Source of the DNA: a bacterium
Lineage (GTDB): Bacteria > Armatimonadota > Abditibacteriia > Abditibacteriales > Abditibacteriaceae
NCBI GenBank assembly: GCA_004172935.1
Contig: SDZD01000024.1
Coordinates: forward strand, 28,417 to 92,416
Direction of reading: 5' to 3'
DNA length: 64,000 nucleotides
In this document: positions 51,295-60,950 of the stretch, piece after piece
Layout of the letters: the number at the start of each line of letters is the position of its first letter
Numbering within the stretch: position 1 is the first letter of the stretch
Notes under the pieces: model-generated
Told to the model about the DNA's origin: nothing
The model's input: only the letters and a program-made list of their open reading frames with translations
The model's database searches: none
Translations under genes and position numbers: made by a program

Positions 51295-54105
51295 TTATTT
51301 TTGCGCTGGAATCAATTCGATTTCGCTGACCTGAGCCGCATTGGGGAACTGCGGATTGGCCGACTCATGAATGGTGAAGCGGAAGGTATCTGTAACAGGC
51401 GCCCCCGTGAGCGTAAGTTCGTAGCGTTGACGCAATTTGTAATCCTTCTCGTCGAATATGACTTTGTTTTGCCCTCCAACTCTTATGGTGCCCTGAAAAC
51501 TTGAGGGGTGTCCCGATGGGTCAGCAAAGTGAACGATGACCTTGCTGATAGCTGTGGGCGCTGGCAATTTCACTTCGATCCAGTGGGGATGCGGCGCAGT
51601 ATTCGACGAGTGCCAGCGATTGGAAAAGTCGTTGATGTCGGCGATAACCCCGTCAATAGCTTTGCCAGTGTTACCTTTTTCCTGCTCATATTCGCTATCA
51701 GAAGTCGCCGTCGCACCTTTGCTGGCGAGCGCGACATCGGTTGGCTGCACTTTTTCGGGGCCGGGGTCCTGAGCGGTGACAACAGGGAAGCAAGTGAACG
51801 TTTGGTCCATTGCCACTTCCCAATAGGGCACAAATTCGTAATCGGCGTTGCCAGCAACAGAAAAGTGCAATGGTTTGCCAGTTTGCGGCTTGAGGCGACC
51901 CTTCAAATCATCGGCGCTTAAGGCAAAGCGCGCCTCTGGACGGTCAGCGCCTATCGCCACAGCAGCCAACAGCACAGGGCCATATTGCAGGGCGTAGCGC
52001 GGCTGTCGATAGTTTTCCTCGGCACCCTGATACTGCGTTAACCGCACAGCGGCGGGCAAATTAAACGCGATGCGATCTCCCTCTTTCCACGTCCGGTCGA
52101 GCGCGGCGTAAGTCCCCGGCTTGCCCGTCGCGACGACTTTGCCGTTGACGGAAATCGTCATCGGCCCCGTCGCCCACCCTGGAACACGCACACGGATTTT
52201 TGACTTGGTAGGCGCAGCTAACGAGAAGCGCATTGCGACGCTATTGCCCATCGGAAACTGGGTCTGCATATTCAATTTCAGCGTGCTTTTGCCTTGCTTC
52301 CAACTAATATCGGATGGCGCGAACAAATCGACGTACAAGCCATCGGGCGCAATCGAGTAAATGTACTCCGGCAACGAACCGAGCATTCGTGTGCCCTGCC
52401 CTTCACAACAGGTGTTCTTATTGAAGCCCGAACCACTGTCTTTCCTGCCCAACATGTTGGCATGATACAAAATGCCCTTATCGCCGATTTGGTTGGGGAG
52501 CGTGATGTTGTAAATCGACTTCTCAATTTCAGCGACATACTTTTCATCATCGGGATTGAGCAGATGAAAGCGCTGGTTATAACGCGACCAGAAAACATTG
52601 CCGCACAGCTCGCCCGTGTGTCGGTGCAAGTAATTGGAATCTGGCTCGTAAGTGCTGGCCTCGCAAATAGCGATGCTGCCACCGATATGCTCCCAGTGGT
52701 TGTGATACAAGTCCCAGCCGCCCTCGGCGGCATCCTTGTAACGCTTTTCGCCAGTAGCGCGATACAAGTCGAGATACGGCTCTAGCGAAGTAATCAAGTA
52801 ATTATGCGGATGGTCGTAGGGGTATTGCCAGATTGCCTTGGGGTCACGCTTCCCCAACTGGTCCAGCCAGTAATTCTCCTGGAAATAGCGCTGGATGACC
52901 TGTAAATCGGCAGGCTTGCCAATGGGGGTGAAGTAGGTGCGCGTGTTACCGATCATGCCCTGTACCCCTTGCCCGCCACGCCGTAATAGTTCGGGCAAAT
53001 AGGGGTTGGTATCGAACCAATCGTAGTAGCCGCGCAGCAGGTTGAAGGCTTTCGGGTTGCCCGCGTAGCCTGCTTCAATCAGGCCATGCGTCGTCCATGA
53101 ACGGGTGTAAGCTGCACGTTCGCTTTCGAAAATCTCATCCGGCGGATAAGCCATGATGTAGCCGTTTGGTTCTTTGCACTCATCAATAACATCCACGACC
53201 TTGTTCAGACGCTCACGCAGCGCCGGGTCTTCCATCCAACGCAGCGTGTTGCCCGCTCCCATCATAAAACGCCCGGCATTCGATCCAGCCAACGCGGTTT
53301 CCCAGAAGCCATCGGGGTTCTTCATGCCGGGCGGGTTCGGCTTGCCCGCGCGGTCGCGGAACTGTCGCGCCAAATCATCGAAGCTAAACGTACTCATCAA
53401 ATACGACACATTGTTTTGCATCGCCTTTTTGAATAGCCCTTCGCCCAAATGCACACCCCCCAGTGGCGCCTGTGCCTTGTACGCCACAGGTTTCCACTTG
53501 GATGCGTCAGTGATGTTCTGTGGATTGTCAGTTACAACCTCGTCGCCCTGAGGGCGCGGCGCGCGGGTGAGGCCGATTACCCCCATATCACCGCGCTGCG
53601 AATCTTTGGAGGCGCAGCCCTGCGCGGCATCTTTGCCACCCGACCACACTTCAAGTTTGGTCAGCGCCAGCTTCTGGTTACGCAAGTGCGTAGCTGTCAG
53701 GCGCACATAACGCCCGCTTTTGCCCGCGCCCGCGAACACGCCGACTTCATCGCGTGGGTTGGGAAAATCGGCGCCGGTTTGATCGGTGATGAGTGTGGGT
53801 GTTTGGAAATCGGGAGTGTCGGACACCTCGATTTTGAAGCGCGACGGAAAACCTTGCGCATTGGGTTCCCAATCCACCAGCGGGAACAATTTCACCTTGT
53901 CAATCGGCAACGAGCGCCCCAAATCAATCTGCACCCAACGCAGCGCGTCATCGGTGCCGTCACCAGAAACCTCGTAACCGGGATAAGTCAAACGCGCCAC
54001 GCGCTCAACCCCCATCGGCCCGTCGGCAGCCCGAACGGTATCAATAGTACCAAGACCAATGGCAAGCAATGCCAGCGTGGAGGAAGTGAGGTTTCGTTTC
54101 AACAT
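51295..54105 (-). CDS. secreted GH127 (DUF1680) beta-L-arabinofuranosidase-like enzyme with flanking beta-sandwich domains
   Basis: A 936-residue protein with a signal peptide ending VRA (about residue 26). N-terminal discoidin-like beta-sandwich at about 30-165 (DDALRWVQIDLGRSLPIDKVKLFP, GKSGRYVRLTATHL). The catalytic (alpha/alpha)6 GH127 core at about 215-740 contains HTGELCGNVFW, the zinc-cluster motif NKNTCCEGQGTRM (about 563-575) and GILYHANMLG. A second discoidin-like domain lies at about 790-936 (FSNRWHSSNTAPHPHWIEVKLPAPTAISKVIVHF). The family hydrolyses beta-L-arabinofuranosides in plant glycans. Two extra carbohydrate-binding-type sandwiches imply insoluble substrate. The ATG forms the end of a palindrome CATAACGTTATG shared with the GH78 gene. 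Divergent from an AraC regulator that is the obvious controller. Confidence 0.9.
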   Translation of the reverse strand: MLKRNLTSSTLALLAIGLGTIDTVRAADGPMGVERVARLTYPGYEVSGDGTDDALRWVQIDLGRSLPIDKVKLFPLVDWEPNAQGFPSRFKIEVSDTPDFQTPTLITDQTGADFPNPRDEVGVFAGAGKSGRYVRLTATHLRNQKLALTKLEVWSGGKDAAQGCASKDSQRGDMGVIGLTRAPRPQGDEVVTDNPQNITDASKWKPVAYKAQAPLGGVHLGEGLFKKAMQNNVSYLMSTFSFDDLARQFRDRAGKPNPPGMKNPDGFWETALAGSNAGRFMMGAGNTLRWMEDPALRERLNKVVDVIDECKEPNGYIMAYPPDEIFESERAAYTRSWTTHGLIEAGYAGNPKAFNLLRGYYDWFDTNPYLPELLRRGGQGVQGMIGNTRTYFTPIGKPADLQVIQRYFQENYWLDQLGKRDPKAIWQYPYDHPHNYLITSLEPYLDLYRATGEKRYKDAAEGGWDLYHNHWEHIGGSIAICEASTYEPDSNYLHRHTGELCGNVFWSRYNQRFHLLNPDDEKYVAEIEKSIYNITLPNQIGDKGILYHANMLGRKDSGSGFNKNTCCEGQGTRMLGSLPEYIYSIAPDGLYVDLFAPSDISWKQGKSTLKLNMQTQFPMGNSVAMRFSLAAPTKSKIRVRVPGWATGPMTISVNGKVVATGKPGTYAALDRTWKEGDRIAFNLPAAVRLTQYQGAEENYRQPRYALQYGPVLLAAVAIGADRPEARFALSADDLKGRLKPQTGKPLHFSVAGNADYEFVPYWEVAMDQTFTCFPVVTAQDPGPEKVQPTDVALASKGATATSDSEYEQEKGNTGKAIDGVIADINDFSNRWHSSNTAPHPHWIEVKLPAPTAISKVIVHFADPSGHPSSFQGTIRVGGQNKVIFDEKDYKLRQRYELTLTGAPVTDTFRFTIHESANPQFPNAAQVSEIELIPAQK

Positions 54106-54114
54106 AACGTTATG
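54103..54114 (-). promoter_or_regulatory. palindromic operator fused to the GH127 start codon
   Basis: CATAACGTTATG; read on the minus strand its last three bases are the ATG of the GH127 gene. The 13-base string CCATAACGTTATG is identical at the GH78 start (60798-60810). The central AACGTT is the layout of LacI-family operators. Confidence 0.7.
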
Positions 54115-54315
54115 GTTTCTTGTGGGATGGTATTGGATACCTGATGACTAACAAGGTTACGGGAAGGTCTATAGCAACACTACATTCTCTCCGGGTGAGT
54201 TCGGCTTGCGAAGTCATACACGTAGGTAAATGAAGTGATCAAATCTATTCTACCCATTTGAAAGTCTCAAAAAACATCCATTTGCCCTTTAAACTTGCCT
54301 CTTTACACCACACCT

Positions 54316-55377
54316 ATGCCCCGCTCCACTAAGACTCCTATTGAACTAAGCGAAGAGATAGACCAAAGCGATATAGGGAGGTCAACATCGGGCGCTAGAA
54401 CAGAACCTCACTCAATAGCCTTGGAGCAGGTTTCCGGTTGGCACACAGGGCGCTACTTTAATTTCGACGAAAAGGGCAAGCCTTTCGACGAAACCTTTCC
54501 CCTCGTGGTGCGGCGCGAGTTGTATCGCGGTTTCGATGAGAACTCCTATCGCCACCTCAACTTCTGGGCACTCTACTTCGTGCGACGAGGTAATGGTACT
54601 CATGTCATCAACGACCATGCGTGGAGCATGGCCCGTGGCAATGTCTACCTTCTCGCGCCGGACTCAGTACATTTCTATCGCGGCGCGGCGGATGTCGTCT
54701 TGGATGCGATTTACTTTGGCGAAACGCTATTTTCTCTAGAGGAACAACAGGCACTCAGCGAACTAAGTGGCGCCACACCACTTATCGCCAGTAATGCCGA
54801 AAGTGAAAACGACGAGAAGGCCAATAGCGCAGGCCTGGGCCATTTTTTGCATTTGTCGCCACAGCGCCAAATCGAAGTCGAAACGATTGTTTCCCAAATC
54901 CGGGGCGAACTCGCGCGGCACGAACGGGCATTGCACTTGAGCGCTAGATCGCGACTCTGGTGTTTGATTGTGCAACTGGCACTATGGCGCGGCGAAAACC
55001 CCACCTCGACGCGCGGCGGCGAAAGTCGCGAACTCGCCGATGTCTTGCACTTCTGCGAAACCCATTTTTCGCGACCTCTCACGGTGGAACAACTTGCGGA
55101 CATCACCCACTTTTCGCGCAACCATTTCACGCGGCTTTTTACATTGGAAGTCGGGATGGCCCCCGCAACCTATCTGCGCCACTTGCGTTTGCAACATGCG
55201 CAAAAGCTGCTCCGCGAAACTTCGCACACCGCCATAGACATCGCGCGACTGTGCGGCTTTTCTAATGCAACCGCCTTCTCTCGCGCCTTCCAAAAAAGTT
55301 TCGACGTCTCACCACTGGCCTATCGTAAAGCCAACAAACGCACGCCCAAATATCGGAAGAAGCCCCAAGAAGGCTGA
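54316..55377 (+). CDS. AraC-family transcriptional regulator (GH127-adjacent)
   Basis: About 353 residues. The N-terminal cupin-like ligand domain contains NFWALYFVRRGNGTHVINDHAWSMARGNVYLLAPDSVHFYRG. The C-terminal AraC double helix-turn-helix runs from about 240 (HFCETHFSRPLTVEQLADITHFSRNHFTRLFTLEVGMAPATYLRHLRLQHAQKLLRETSHTAIDIARLCGFSNATAFSRAF). The ATG at 54316 is preferred to a TTG at 54295. Divergent from the GH127 gene, and paralogous to the AraC at 57362 (shared WALYxVRxGxGTxV and SMARGxxxLxAPxxxHxYR patterns). Probably activates arabinan use. Confidence 0.92.
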   Translation: MPRSTKTPIELSEEIDQSDIGRSTSGARTEPHSIALEQVSGWHTGRYFNFDEKGKPFDETFPLVVRRELYRGFDENSYRHLNFWALYFVRRGNGTHVINDHAWSMARGNVYLLAPDSVHFYRGAADVVLDAIYFGETLFSLEEQQALSELSGATPLIASNAESENDEKANSAGLGHFLHLSPQRQIEVETIVSQIRGELARHERALHLSARSRLWCLIVQLALWRGENPTSTRGGESRELADVLHFCETHFSRPLTVEQLADITHFSRNHFTRLFTLEVGMAPATYLRHLRLQHAQKLLRETSHTAIDIARLCGFSNATAFSRAFQKSFDVSPLAYRKANKRTPKYRKKPQEG

Positions 55378-55423
55378 ACGCCATTCAGCAAAAGCTGGGG
55401 CACTGTCAGACCGCGAGAAAATC

Positions 55424-56044
55424 CTAGTTCTTCCCGCCGATGGCTCGGATTGCGTAAAAGCCCACGACGATGGCAGTCGAAATGATAACCGCCCCTTTCC
55501 ACTCCACGGGAAGCGCCGAGAAGATGATGCCTATTATCCACAGCACACCGGAGACGATGAGAGTTTCTTTGAGCCACGATTTGGCGACATCGGTTTGGGC
55601 AATGGTATTAGCAAACGACAGGTGCAATGTCTCGCCGCAGTTGGGGCAAACCGTGATGACATTAGGCACCTGCGCCTCACAGCGCGGGCAGATACGCACA
55701 TCGCGCTGTTCGAGCGGTTTTTCGCCACGCGCCAGAGTGGCTTGCACTTCGAGCGCGCGGCGTAAATCGCGTTTCCATTTAGTGGTGAACGGGCCTTGTG
55801 GCATCAAGTTAATGGCATAGCGCCATGATGCCACGGCCTCGTCCACCCTTTTGTCCTCGAACAGCATCTCAGCGAGGCGCGCGTAGGCGCCCGCGTTAGA
55901 GGGGTTTTGCTGGATGACCGCATTGTTGCGCTCGTATTCCAAACGACGCTCCTCGTGTACGCCATGAGAATTGGCGTAGAGCATCATGACGCGCAACCCC
56001 AAACCGAGCGCGATTATAAGACAAAGGAAGGAGAAGCCGTTCAT
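55424..56044 (-). CDS. membrane protein with TPR-like and zinc-ribbon segments
   Basis: About 206 residues. An N-terminal membrane helix (GFSFLCLIIALGLGLRVMMLY) is followed by a TPR-like helix pair (NAVIQQNPSNAGAYARLAEMLFEDKRVDEAVASWRYAINLMP), a four-Cys ribbon (CPRCEAQVPNVITVCPNCG) and two C-terminal hydrophobic segments (LIVSGVLWIIGIIFSALPVEW, GAVIISTAIVVGFYAIRAIGG). Such TPR-plus-ribbon membrane proteins are often scaffolds. No family is recognised. It lies 12 bases from the trpS stop on the same strand, so the two are probably co-transcribed. Confidence 0.7.
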   Translation of the reverse strand: MNGFSFLCLIIALGLGLRVMMLYANSHGVHEERRLEYERNNAVIQQNPSNAGAYARLAEMLFEDKRVDEAVASWRYAINLMPQGPFTTKWKRDLRRALEVQATLARGEKPLEQRDVRICPRCEAQVPNVITVCPNCGETLHLSFANTIAQTDVAKSWLKETLIVSGVLWIIGIIFSALPVEWKGAVIISTAIVVGFYAIRAIGGKN

Positions 56045-56056
56045 CGAAGTGGTGAT

Positions 56057-57076
56057 TTAAAAATACGCTATTTTCATGGACTCGCGTACCTTGGCCATAG
56101 TTTCTTCTGCGCGCGTTTTGCCACGCTGTGTTCCGTCGCGCAGCACATCCCACACGAAGTCGGGCGTCTTTTCGAGTTCGGCACGCTTCTCCCGAATCGG
56201 CCCCAAAAACTCGTTGAGTGCCTGAGCCAGTTCACGCTTCACCGTCACGTCGCCCAAAATGGGCTTGCCCTTTTCGTTTTCGCCGCCCGCACGGTACAAT
56301 TCCTTCAATTCGGCGACACGCTCTTTGTTGGGGTTAAAAGCATCGTGGTAAGTAAAGACGGGATTGCCCTCGACGTTGCCGGGTTCTTTTCCGGTGAGGC
56401 GATTCGCGTCGGTGTACATGCTCATGACCTTTTGGGTAAGGGTCTTCTCGTCGTCGGAGAGGTTGATGGTGTTGCCAACGGTTTTGCTCATTTTGGCCGA
56501 GCCATCGGTACCGGGGAGACGCCCAAACTGGGCGTACATCGCTTCCGGAACGACGATGGTTTCGCCATACATGCGGTTAAAGCGCTCGGCGATGTCGCGG
56601 CAAAGCTCGATCATCGGCGCCTGATCAGCACCAACCGGGACGAGGTTAGCGCCAAAGGCAGTGATGTCGGCAGCCTGTGAAACCGGATAACAGAAGAAGC
56701 CCAGCGGCAAGGACTCGCCGAAGCCTTTTTGTGCGATTTCGGTTTTAACGGTCGGGTTCTTCTCGACATGCGCGACAGTCACCAGGTTCATGTAGAACAC
56801 AGTGAGTTCGGCGATTTCAGGAATCTGCGACTGGATAACGAAAGCACACTTTTTGGGGTCGAGGCCAACCGCCATATAGTCAAGCGCGACTTGAAAAATG
56901 TTCTGCTTGAGGATTTCGGGTCTGTCTGCGTTATCGGTGAGGGCCTGCACGTCCGCGAGCAAAATGAAGGTCTCATATTCGTCTTGCAACTTGACGCGGT
57001 TTTGCAACGAACCAATGTAATGGCCGAGGTGAAGTTTGCCGGTGGGGCGGTCGCCGGTGAGGATCGTCTTTTTCAT
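56057..57076 (-). CDS. trpS: tryptophan--tRNA ligase
   Basis: Class I aminoacyl-tRNA synthetase that charges tRNA-Trp, 339 residues. The HIGH motif appears as [15 protein letters not shown], the KMSKS motif as [12 protein letters not shown], and the Trp-binding [23 protein letters not shown] segment is intact. The start is ATG at 57076. Upstream gap 57077-57361 separates it from the divergent AraC gene. Confidence 0.97.
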   Translation of the reverse strand: MKKTILTGDRPTGKLHLGHYIGSLQNRVKLQDEYETFILLADVQALTDNADRPEILKQNIFQVALDYMAVGLDPKKCAFVIQSQIPEIAELTVFYMNLVTVAHVEKNPTVKTEIAQKGFGESLPLGFFCYPVSQAADITAFGANLVPVGADQAPMIELCRDIAERFNRMYGETIVVPEAMYAQFGRLPGTDGSAKMSKTVGNTINLSDDEKTLTQKVMSMYTDANRLTGKEPGNVEGNPVFTYHDAFNPNKERVAELKELYRAGGENEKGKPILGDVTVKRELAQALNEFLGPIREKRAELEKTPDFVWDVLRDGTQRGKTRAEETMAKVRESMKIAYF

Positions 57077-57361
57077 TGGATTTAAATTTATCCAACCTGA
57101 GCCACCTCACTCAGCCAACTCTTTTGCTTTAATCCTCAAATCGCCTGAATGATGCCGCCCAGCGTAACCCAAAATTCGTTCCCCAGTAGGGGCAAAAGAA
57201 AAAAAATCAATCCACTACTACACTAAAAGCAACTCAATGAGAGTTAATTAATATACTCAATGCGTGTGAGTTGCTTCGAACAACTCGCCTCAAATATACC
57301 CTACCCAGCCATCAAACCTACGTGTTTTTGTCGGTAGTTTTCGCCTTTTTATCGGATAACC

Positions 57362-58327
57362 ATGAAGTCGCCTTATTTGGAAGATGTGGACTATATCTAC
57401 ACCGACCCCGGCCCGGATTTGAACCATGTGTACGAATGCCGCTGGGATAACGCTCTGGCGACAGGAAATCCGCTGGAAGAATCGTTCCCCCTCCACATCC
57501 GCCGCGAACGCTACCACCATACCGCCGCGATACCTCACTGGCATAAAAACTTTTTCGCCCTCTACATCGTGCGCGGCGGACGGGGGACGCGCGTTGTGAA
57601 CCGATACGCACACAGCATGGCGCGCGGCGACATCTTTTTGATGGCCCCCAACAACACTCACATGTATCGAAACCCCGTCGATTTAACCATCGACGCAATT
57701 TATTTCGGCGAATGGATTTGGGACGCACACGAATGGGACGCGCTAAAACAGATGCCAGGTCTGGATGAGTTCCTGACTACTGGCCCCACCGCTTTTGCCG
57801 CGCGTGGCAACACCGACCATTTTGGACACCTTTCGCCAGAGCCGCACGCGCGCGTCGATGTCACCTTAACCTCGATGCGGCGCGAGTTACAGCAGAGGTC
57901 GCTGCCCTACCATCTTTCTGTCCGCGCCCGCCTTTTCTCGCTGTTAGTGCAACTGGCCCATTGGCGAGCCGAGAAAACCTTCACGACTCGCCCGGCGCGC
58001 GGCGCAGCCATCGCGGAGGTGCTGAGGTTTTGCGAGGACAATTTTCATCGCCCACTCTCAACGGAACAGCTCGCGGAGATGATGCACTTTTCGCGCGCCC
58101 ATTTTTGCGAAGTCTTCACGCGCGAAATGGGCGTTCCCCCTGCCGCCTATGTGCGCCGCTTGCGTCTGCAACACGCCGAAAAACTACTGAAAGAAACGGT
58201 TTTCTCAATTGCCGATGTCGCGCGACTCAGTGGTTTCGGCGATGCCACCCAATTAGGCCGCACTTTCAAGAAAGAGTTCGAGGCATCACCACTCGATTTT
58301 CGGAAAAACCACAAATCCTCGCTGTGA
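57362..58327 (+). CDS. AraC-family transcriptional regulator, second paralogue
   Basis: About 321 residues, paralogous to the AraC at 54316 over its whole length. The cupin-like domain has NFFALYIVRGGRGTRVVNRYAHSMARGDIFLMAPNNTHMYRN. The helix-turn-helix pair begins about residue 210 (FCEDNFHRPLSTEQLAEMMHFSRAHFCEVFTREMGVPPAAYVRRLRLQHAEKLLKETVFSIADVARLSGFGDATQLGRTF). It is followed by the phosphatase and the GH78 gene on the opposite strand, so it may sense rhamnose-like ligands, by analogy with the GH127-linked copy. The target operator is not established. Confidence 0.92.
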   Translation: MKSPYLEDVDYIYTDPGPDLNHVYECRWDNALATGNPLEESFPLHIRRERYHHTAAIPHWHKNFFALYIVRGGRGTRVVNRYAHSMARGDIFLMAPNNTHMYRNPVDLTIDAIYFGEWIWDAHEWDALKQMPGLDEFLTTGPTAFAARGNTDHFGHLSPEPHARVDVTLTSMRRELQQRSLPYHLSVRARLFSLLVQLAHWRAEKTFTTRPARGAAIAEVLRFCEDNFHRPLSTEQLAEMMHFSRAHFCEVFTREMGVPPAAYVRRLRLQHAEKLLKETVFSIADVARLSGFGDATQLGRTFKKEFEASPLDFRKNHKSSL

Positions 58328-58346
58328 ACAGTCCTGCATCAAGCAC

Positions 58347-59030
58347 TTAAAACTCGCTCATATTGAATTGGCGGGTTTCGCCCTGTTTGTTGGCTTGGAA
58401 CACATCGAAGGATTCCACATCGAAGGCCGATAGCCAGCCTTCCCCCGAACAGAAAGTATCGATACAGATGCCATAGTCTTTGTTAGCCGGAATCCCCAGG
58501 GATTGTGAGCTATGACCGCAGATAACGGTTTTGCCGCTGGGGTGTGGCCTTAGTTGCTCAAAAGTAGGCCACAGCAATTCGTCTGCGCTATTTTCTTCGG
58601 GCGGCTTCCACGAAATAGAGGCATGAACGAAGATATAATCATCGGTTTCAAAGAACAGACGGGTACTCTCCAAAAAATCGAAGTGCGACTGCGGAATGAG
58701 TGATAATATCGCCGGAGAAAACGAGGCTGCACCATAAGAACGCAAAGTCTCTTTGCCGCCCACTCCCCACCCCAACCACGATTTAAACCAACTGTTGTCT
58801 TTGTAGGCTTCAAGCAACCATTCGTCATGGTTGCCGCGCAGAAAAATGTGTTTTGGATTAGCGGACAACTCGACGAGTTTCTCGATGACCTGACGCGAGT
58901 TCGGGCCGCGATCAATGTAATCGCCTAAAAAAATTAAGCGGTCATTATCGGAATCGAAGGCAATGAAATCAAGGAGGTTTTCGAGCGTGCTAGAAAAGCC
59001 ATGAATATCGCCGATAGCAAGAGTTCGCAT
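58347..59030 (-). CDS. metallophosphoesterase, PP1/ApaH-like
   Basis: A 227-residue calcineurin-like phosphatase. All metal-binding signatures are present: LAIGDIHGFSSTLENLL, IFLGDYIDRGPNS, IFLRGNHDEWLLEAY and the later VICGHSSQSLGIP with CIDTFCSGEGWLSAFD. The family includes protein Ser/Thr phosphatases and dinucleoside tetraphosphatases; the target is unknown. It lies between the second AraC gene and the GH78 gene and may be unrelated to sugar use. Confidence 0.9.
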   Translation of the reverse strand: MRTLAIGDIHGFSSTLENLLDFIAFDSDNDRLIFLGDYIDRGPNSRQVIEKLVELSANPKHIFLRGNHDEWLLEAYKDNSWFKSWLGWGVGGKETLRSYGAASFSPAILSLIPQSHFDFLESTRLFFETDDYIFVHASISWKPPEENSADELLWPTFEQLRPHPSGKTVICGHSSQSLGIPANKDYGICIDTFCSGEGWLSAFDVESFDVFQANKQGETRQFNMSEF

Positions 59031-59138
59031 TGAAGGGGAGACAACCTGATGGGGGAGCTAATCGGCTGGTAACAATTCTCATTCCAACACAGGCTCTGAC
59101 CAGAAGTAGTCAGAGCCTACTATAAATAACCGCGATGC

Positions 59139-60800
59139 CTACTTAGCTTTCAAAACTTTAACACTCACGCCCTGAGGCGCGTGATGCCGGGTGATGATTT
59201 CTCCGCGCGCGTTCTTTTCGTGGCGAACATGAATGGGACCATGAGCCGTAGGAATATCGCCTTCAGCCCACTGAAGGTCGCCCAATTGCGGGAGGATGCT
59301 GACTTTTTTGCCGCCCGGTTCGAGGAATTGAACTCCCAGAACGGTAGAACTCAAGAACGCGGTCGGGCCAGCGGCCCAACCGTGGCAAAAGGAGTGGCGA
59401 TAGCCGATGTAGCAGTAATCGCCGTATTCGCGGTGAACGTCTTTTTTGCCAGCCACCGGGAGTTCGTCGATGCGCCCCGCATTTTCAGCCCATGACAATT
59501 CGAAATGCTCCCAAAAACTGGTGGCGCCCAAATCAAGCATTCCGCCCCAGTAGTTGCGAATGACGTTCAGTGCGCCAGTCATGTCACCGGCCAAAGCCTG
59601 AGCTTCCAGCGCGTAAAATCCGTAGAAGGTGGATTGGCCTTTGAGGGGCGACTGAGAAAGCACCTGTTCGTTGGCCTTTTTCGCGTCGGCCATGTCTGCC
59701 AAAACCAACAGCGCCGCCGCTTGCTTGCTGCCCTGCTGAGACGCTTCGCTCGTCGGGGGCAATGCAGGGGCGACTTTGCGCAGCAAGGCAGCACGCTCGC
59801 GACAAGTGTTCGCCAAAGCCTTTTCGCCCAACACGTCGCATAATTTCGCGCCATCAGTCAGGCACCACACCAGCAAAGCATGGCTTCCTGCGGCCACAGC
59901 CGAGGCGTTCGGGCTACTGGGCCAGTCGAGAAACAAACCGCCTCGCCAATTCACTTTGCCGTCGTCCCCGATCTGTTTTAGAAACTCCTGCAACAAGCCG
60001 CGCAAATACTCCTGCTGCTCCGCTAGGTACTTTTTGTCGGCGGTTTGCATCCACCAGTCGTGTTGCAAGATAACCCACCACATCGAATACGGCAGCATCC
60101 CGTTCATCCAACCCGGCAATGGAAAATGGTCGCGTGCCCAATCGAGACTTGAGGGCACAATGTCGAGGGCACCAAAGCAGCGAAGTATCACGGAGACTTC
60201 GGGGTGCATATCCCCCAACCACACCAGACGGTCGCGCTTGATGCCGTCCCAGATGTGGTCTTGCATACAAAGCCGCACTGTCTGCCGTCCGGCACTCCAG
60301 ATGTCGTTCAGGCGTTTGTCACTACAAACAAAATGCCCGATTTCGGGCGGCTCATGCTCCAGCGTGATGGCTCTGGTAACGATGAGGGGGACTTGAACAT
60401 CGTCAATAAGGTCGATGCGGGCGAAACGGAAACCGGACAGGCCGTATTGCTGCGAACTCATCGGGGCCAGCAAAATCTCGAAATCGTGGTTGGCGTGGTC
60501 GGTGTTTGGGTCGCCCATCGCTTCCGATGCGCTTTCGCCAAAACGGACACGCGCACGCACATTTCTGTTGCCACCGATAGGGCCGATAACCAACTGGAGG
60601 CTGCCATTGAGTTCGCGACCAAAATCGAGCAAAACACCAGCGCCCTTACCGTTAAGAGTGCAGCAGGGCATGTTCTTTTCGATAGCCTGCCCCCAGTTGT
60701 TCTTGGTGAGGATTTCGCTGTTCGTGGCGTTATCCGAGTGCCACAGCACACGGGTTGGCATAAGAGTACGCCTGATGCGGGTGTCGATATTGGATTCCAT
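59139..60800 (-). CDS. GH78 alpha-L-rhamnosidase-like glycoside hydrolase
   Basis: A 553-residue cytoplasmic-looking enzyme (no signal peptide) with the (alpha/alpha)6 catalytic layout of GH78. The family motif is DHIWDGIKRDRLVWLGDMHPE, containing the acidic residues expected for general acid and nucleophile support. Later landmarks are GWMNGMLPYSMWWVILQHDWWMQTADKKYLAEQQ, SFWEHFELSW and RHSFCHGWAAGPTAFLSSTVLG. It lacks the large N-terminal beta domains of longer family members, consistent with a short single-module form. Its ATG is fused to the same palindrome as the GH127 start. Releases L-rhamnose or a related sugar; exact linkage unknown. Confidence 0.88.
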   Translation of the reverse strand: MESNIDTRIRRTLMPTRVLWHSDNATNSEILTKNNWGQAIEKNMPCCTLNGKGAGVLLDFGRELNGSLQLVIGPIGGNRNVRARVRFGESASEAMGDPNTDHANHDFEILLAPMSSQQYGLSGFRFARIDLIDDVQVPLIVTRAITLEHEPPEIGHFVCSDKRLNDIWSAGRQTVRLCMQDHIWDGIKRDRLVWLGDMHPEVSVILRCFGALDIVPSSLDWARDHFPLPGWMNGMLPYSMWWVILQHDWWMQTADKKYLAEQQEYLRGLLQEFLKQIGDDGKVNWRGGLFLDWPSSPNASAVAAGSHALLVWCLTDGAKLCDVLGEKALANTCRERAALLRKVAPALPPTSEASQQGSKQAAALLVLADMADAKKANEQVLSQSPLKGQSTFYGFYALEAQALAGDMTGALNVIRNYWGGMLDLGATSFWEHFELSWAENAGRIDELPVAGKKDVHREYGDYCYIGYRHSFCHGWAAGPTAFLSSTVLGVQFLEPGGKKVSILPQLGDLQWAEGDIPTAHGPIHVRHEKNARGEIITRHHAPQGVSVKVLKAK

Positions 60801-60810
60801 AACGTTATGG
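60798..60810 (-). promoter_or_regulatory. palindromic operator fused to the GH78 start codon
   Basis: The same CCATAACGTTATG string as at GH127; here the flanking bases make the palindrome 14 long (CCATAACGTTATGG, 60797-60810). The last three bases of CATAACGTTATG, read on the minus strand, are the start codon, and no Shine-Dalgarno precedes it. Confidence 0.7.
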
Positions 60811-60897
60811 CAAATTCAGAGATTGTTGGTAATCAAAAGTTCTCCGCAGAGACGGGTAATTTACCATTTTTATAAAGCGCACCCAAAACCGAAGACC

Positions 60898-60940
60898 GGA
60901 CAAAAACAAAAGTCGAAGTTGATGCCAACTTCGACTTTTG
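60898..60940 (-). terminator. intrinsic terminator of the MsrP-like gene
   Basis: CAAAAGTCGAAGTTG and CAACTTCGACTTTTG are perfectly complementary (15 bp) around ATGC. The minus-strand continuation is TTTGTTTTTGTCC. Confidence 0.9.
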
Positions 60941-60950
60941 GGGCTGCTGT

